A stretch of 6,609 nt of DNA, from positions 1 through 6,609 of the forward strand of contig JASHYD010000215.1 in assembly GCA_030043175.1 (NCBI GenBank), given 5' to 3'. This stretch comes from Xanthobacteraceae bacterium. GTDB taxonomy: Bacteria; Pseudomonadota; Alphaproteobacteria; Rhizobiales; Xanthobacteraceae. A program made the translations under genes and the position numbers. How positions within the stretch are numbered: the first letter of the stretch is position 1; the number at the start of each line of letters is the position of its first letter. The notes under the pieces are model-generated. The model was not told the DNA's origin. It ran no database searches and saw nothing but the letters and a program-made list of their open reading frames with translations. Below, in pieces: positions 5,545 to 6,609 of the stretch.

Positions 5545-6609
5545 ACGCTACGTTCCACAATCCGCAGCACGTCGCTCATCATCCGGTTGAGCTCGAAGTC
5601 CTTCGGCGTATAGACGGCGGCGACCCCGGATCTCTTGAGCGCGGCGGCATCGTCAGGCGGGATGATGCCGCCGACAACGACCGGCACGTCATCAAGGCCA
5701 GCACCACGCAGGCGGCTCACCACCTCATTGACCAGAGGCATGTGGGATCCCGAAAGGATCGACAGGCCGACCACGTGCACATCCTTATCGCGGGCGGCAT
5801 CGACGAGTTCCGCCGGCGTCATGCGGATGCCGTCATAAACCACGTCCATGCCGGCGTCGCGCGCCCGCACGGCCACCTGCTCGGCGCCGTTGGAGTGTCC
5901 GTCGAGACCCGGTTTGCCGACCAGGATTTTCGGCCGTCGTCCGAGCCTGCGCGTCAGCCGCTCGACCTCCGCGCGCAGATCGTCGATGCCCAGGCAGTCA
6001 TTGCGCGCCGCGTGCGAAACGCCGGTCGGGGCGCGGTATTCGCCGAAACTCTGGCGCAGCACTTCGCCCCATTCGCCGGTGGTGACGCCGGCCTTGGCGC
6101 AGGCAATCGACGGCTCCATGACGTTGCGGCCGGCCTCTGCGGCACGCCGCAGACCATAAAGTGCCGCCTCGACCGCCGCAGCGTCCCGCGCGGCGCGCCA
6201 CGCCCGCAGGCCGGCGACCTGGCCGGCCTCGACCTCGGGCGGCACGGTCAGAATGGAGCCCTCGCCGAGGGCGAGCGGTGAAGGTTCGGTTTCCGTGAAG
6301 CGGTTGACCCCGACCACCACCTGCTGACCGCGCTCGATCGCCGCGACGCGACGCGCATTGCTCTCGACGAGCTGCGATTTCATGTAGCTGTTCTCGACCG
6401 CCGCTACCGCACCGCCCATTTGCACAATGCTCTGGAGTTCCTCGCCGGCTTCACGCTTGAGTGCCGCCACCCTGGTCTCGATCTCCGTCGAGCCGGCGAA
6501 GATGTCGCCGTATTCCAAGAGATCGGTCTCATAGGCTAGGACCTGCTGCATACGCAGCGACCATTGCTGGTCCCACGGCCGCGGCAGCCCGAGCGCCTCG
6601 TTCCATGCG
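5529..6609 (-). CDS. ecm: Ethylmalonyl-CoA mutase (MeaA type), C-terminal 359 residues; start lies beyond right edge
   Basis: The frame is open to the right edge: codons before the first Met at 6551 read AWNEALGLPRPWDQQWSLR, so that Met is internal. Ecm proteins have about 650-680 residues; just over half is visible. The enzyme is an adenosylcobalamin-dependent mutase that turns (2R)-ethylmalonyl-CoA into methylsuccinyl-CoA in the ethylmalonyl-CoA pathway of acetate and C1 assimilation. The end of the substrate-binding barrel is marked by LAYETDLLEYGDIF and VVVGVNRF. GEYRAPTGV leads to the B12 domain (from about residue 225 of the visible part), whose base-off motif is D-G-H-S-N-G in KPGLDGHSNG, with His238 as cobalt ligand. 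GLSILSGSH and VVVGGIIPPDD complete the domain. The YTPKDFELNRMM tail is typical of MeaA/Ecm rather than of methylmalonyl-CoA mutase. It is convergent with the dehalogenase gene, 120 bp away. Confidence 0.92.
   Translation of the reverse strand, partial: AWNEALGLPRPWDQQWSLRMQQVLAYETDLLEYGDIFAGSTEIETRVAALKREAGEELQSIVQMGGAVAAVENSYMKSQLVESNARRVAAIERGQQVVVGVNRFTETEPSPLALGEGSILTVPPEVEAGQVAGLRAWRAARDAAAVEAALYGLRRAAEAGRNVMEPSIACAKAGVTTGEWGEVLRQSFGEYRAPTGVSHAARNDCLGIDDLRAEVERLTRRLGRRPKILVGKPGLDGHSNGAEQVAVRARDAGMDVVYDGIRMTPAELVDAARDKDVHVVGLSILSGSHMPLVNEVVSRLRGAGLDDVPVVVGGIIPPDDAAALKRSGVAAVYTPKDFELNRMMSDVLRIVERSVADSN

Noticed and set aside
5742..6281. A 179-codon plus-strand frame opposite the mutase gene
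   Set aside because: The opposite strand encodes the well-recognised B12-binding mutase; the frame has no ribosome binding site or family features.
1..6609. A CRISPR array, tRNA or rRNA genes, or a defence or biosynthetic cluster
   Set aside because: No regularly spaced repeats, tRNA-like cloverleaf or rRNA sequence was noticed, and the recognised genes are ordinary metabolic or stress genes.

Overview
The window looks like chromosomal DNA of a high-GC alphaproteobacterium, most likely a Hyphomicrobiales member close to Bradyrhizobium, Rhodopseudomonas or Rhodoplanes. The clues are a small heat-shock gene with a ROSE-type leader and an RpoH-like promoter, an ethylmalonyl-CoA mutase (MeaA/Ecm) gene, REP-like GC-rich palindromes, and strong G/C bias at third codon positions. 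The genus call is inference.

Layout. 1-159 (-) is the N-terminal end of an Hsp20-family gene running off the left edge; its leader (160-247) contains a hairpin that matches the ROSE thermometer design, behind an RpoH-like promoter (254-282). Divergent to it, a long AT-rich then GC-rich leader (about 349-635) precedes a secreted protein of unknown function (636-1814, +). Between 1815 and 2048 lies debris: an inverted repeat and a three-frame remnant of an IS200/IS605-like Y1 transposase on the minus strand. Next come two minus-strand genes in series: a 2OG-Fe(II) oxygenase-like protein (4484-3702) followed 84 bp later by an exported amidase (3617-2049). A 195-bp divergent intergenic region (4485-4679), with a REP-like palindrome and a pair of 11-bp direct repeats, separates these from a plus-strand L-2-haloacid dehalogenase (4680-5408). 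That gene converges on the 3' part of the ethylmalonyl-CoA mutase gene (5529 to the right edge, -); the 120-bp gap holds a very GC-rich palindrome with a 12-bp tandem repeat, and a second hairpin covers the mutase stop codon.

How the genes relate. No single pathway joins them. The amidase (amide to acid plus ammonia), the 2-haloacid dehalogenase (2-haloacid to 2-hydroxyacid) and the mutase (ethylmalonyl-CoA pathway, C2 assimilation) all fit a metabolically versatile soil or water bacterium that uses organic acids and possibly xenobiotics. Only the oxygenase and amidase are plausible operon partners. I see no sign of a new defence or mobile system; the most notable items are the RNA thermometer, the transposase remnant and the uncharacterised secreted protein.
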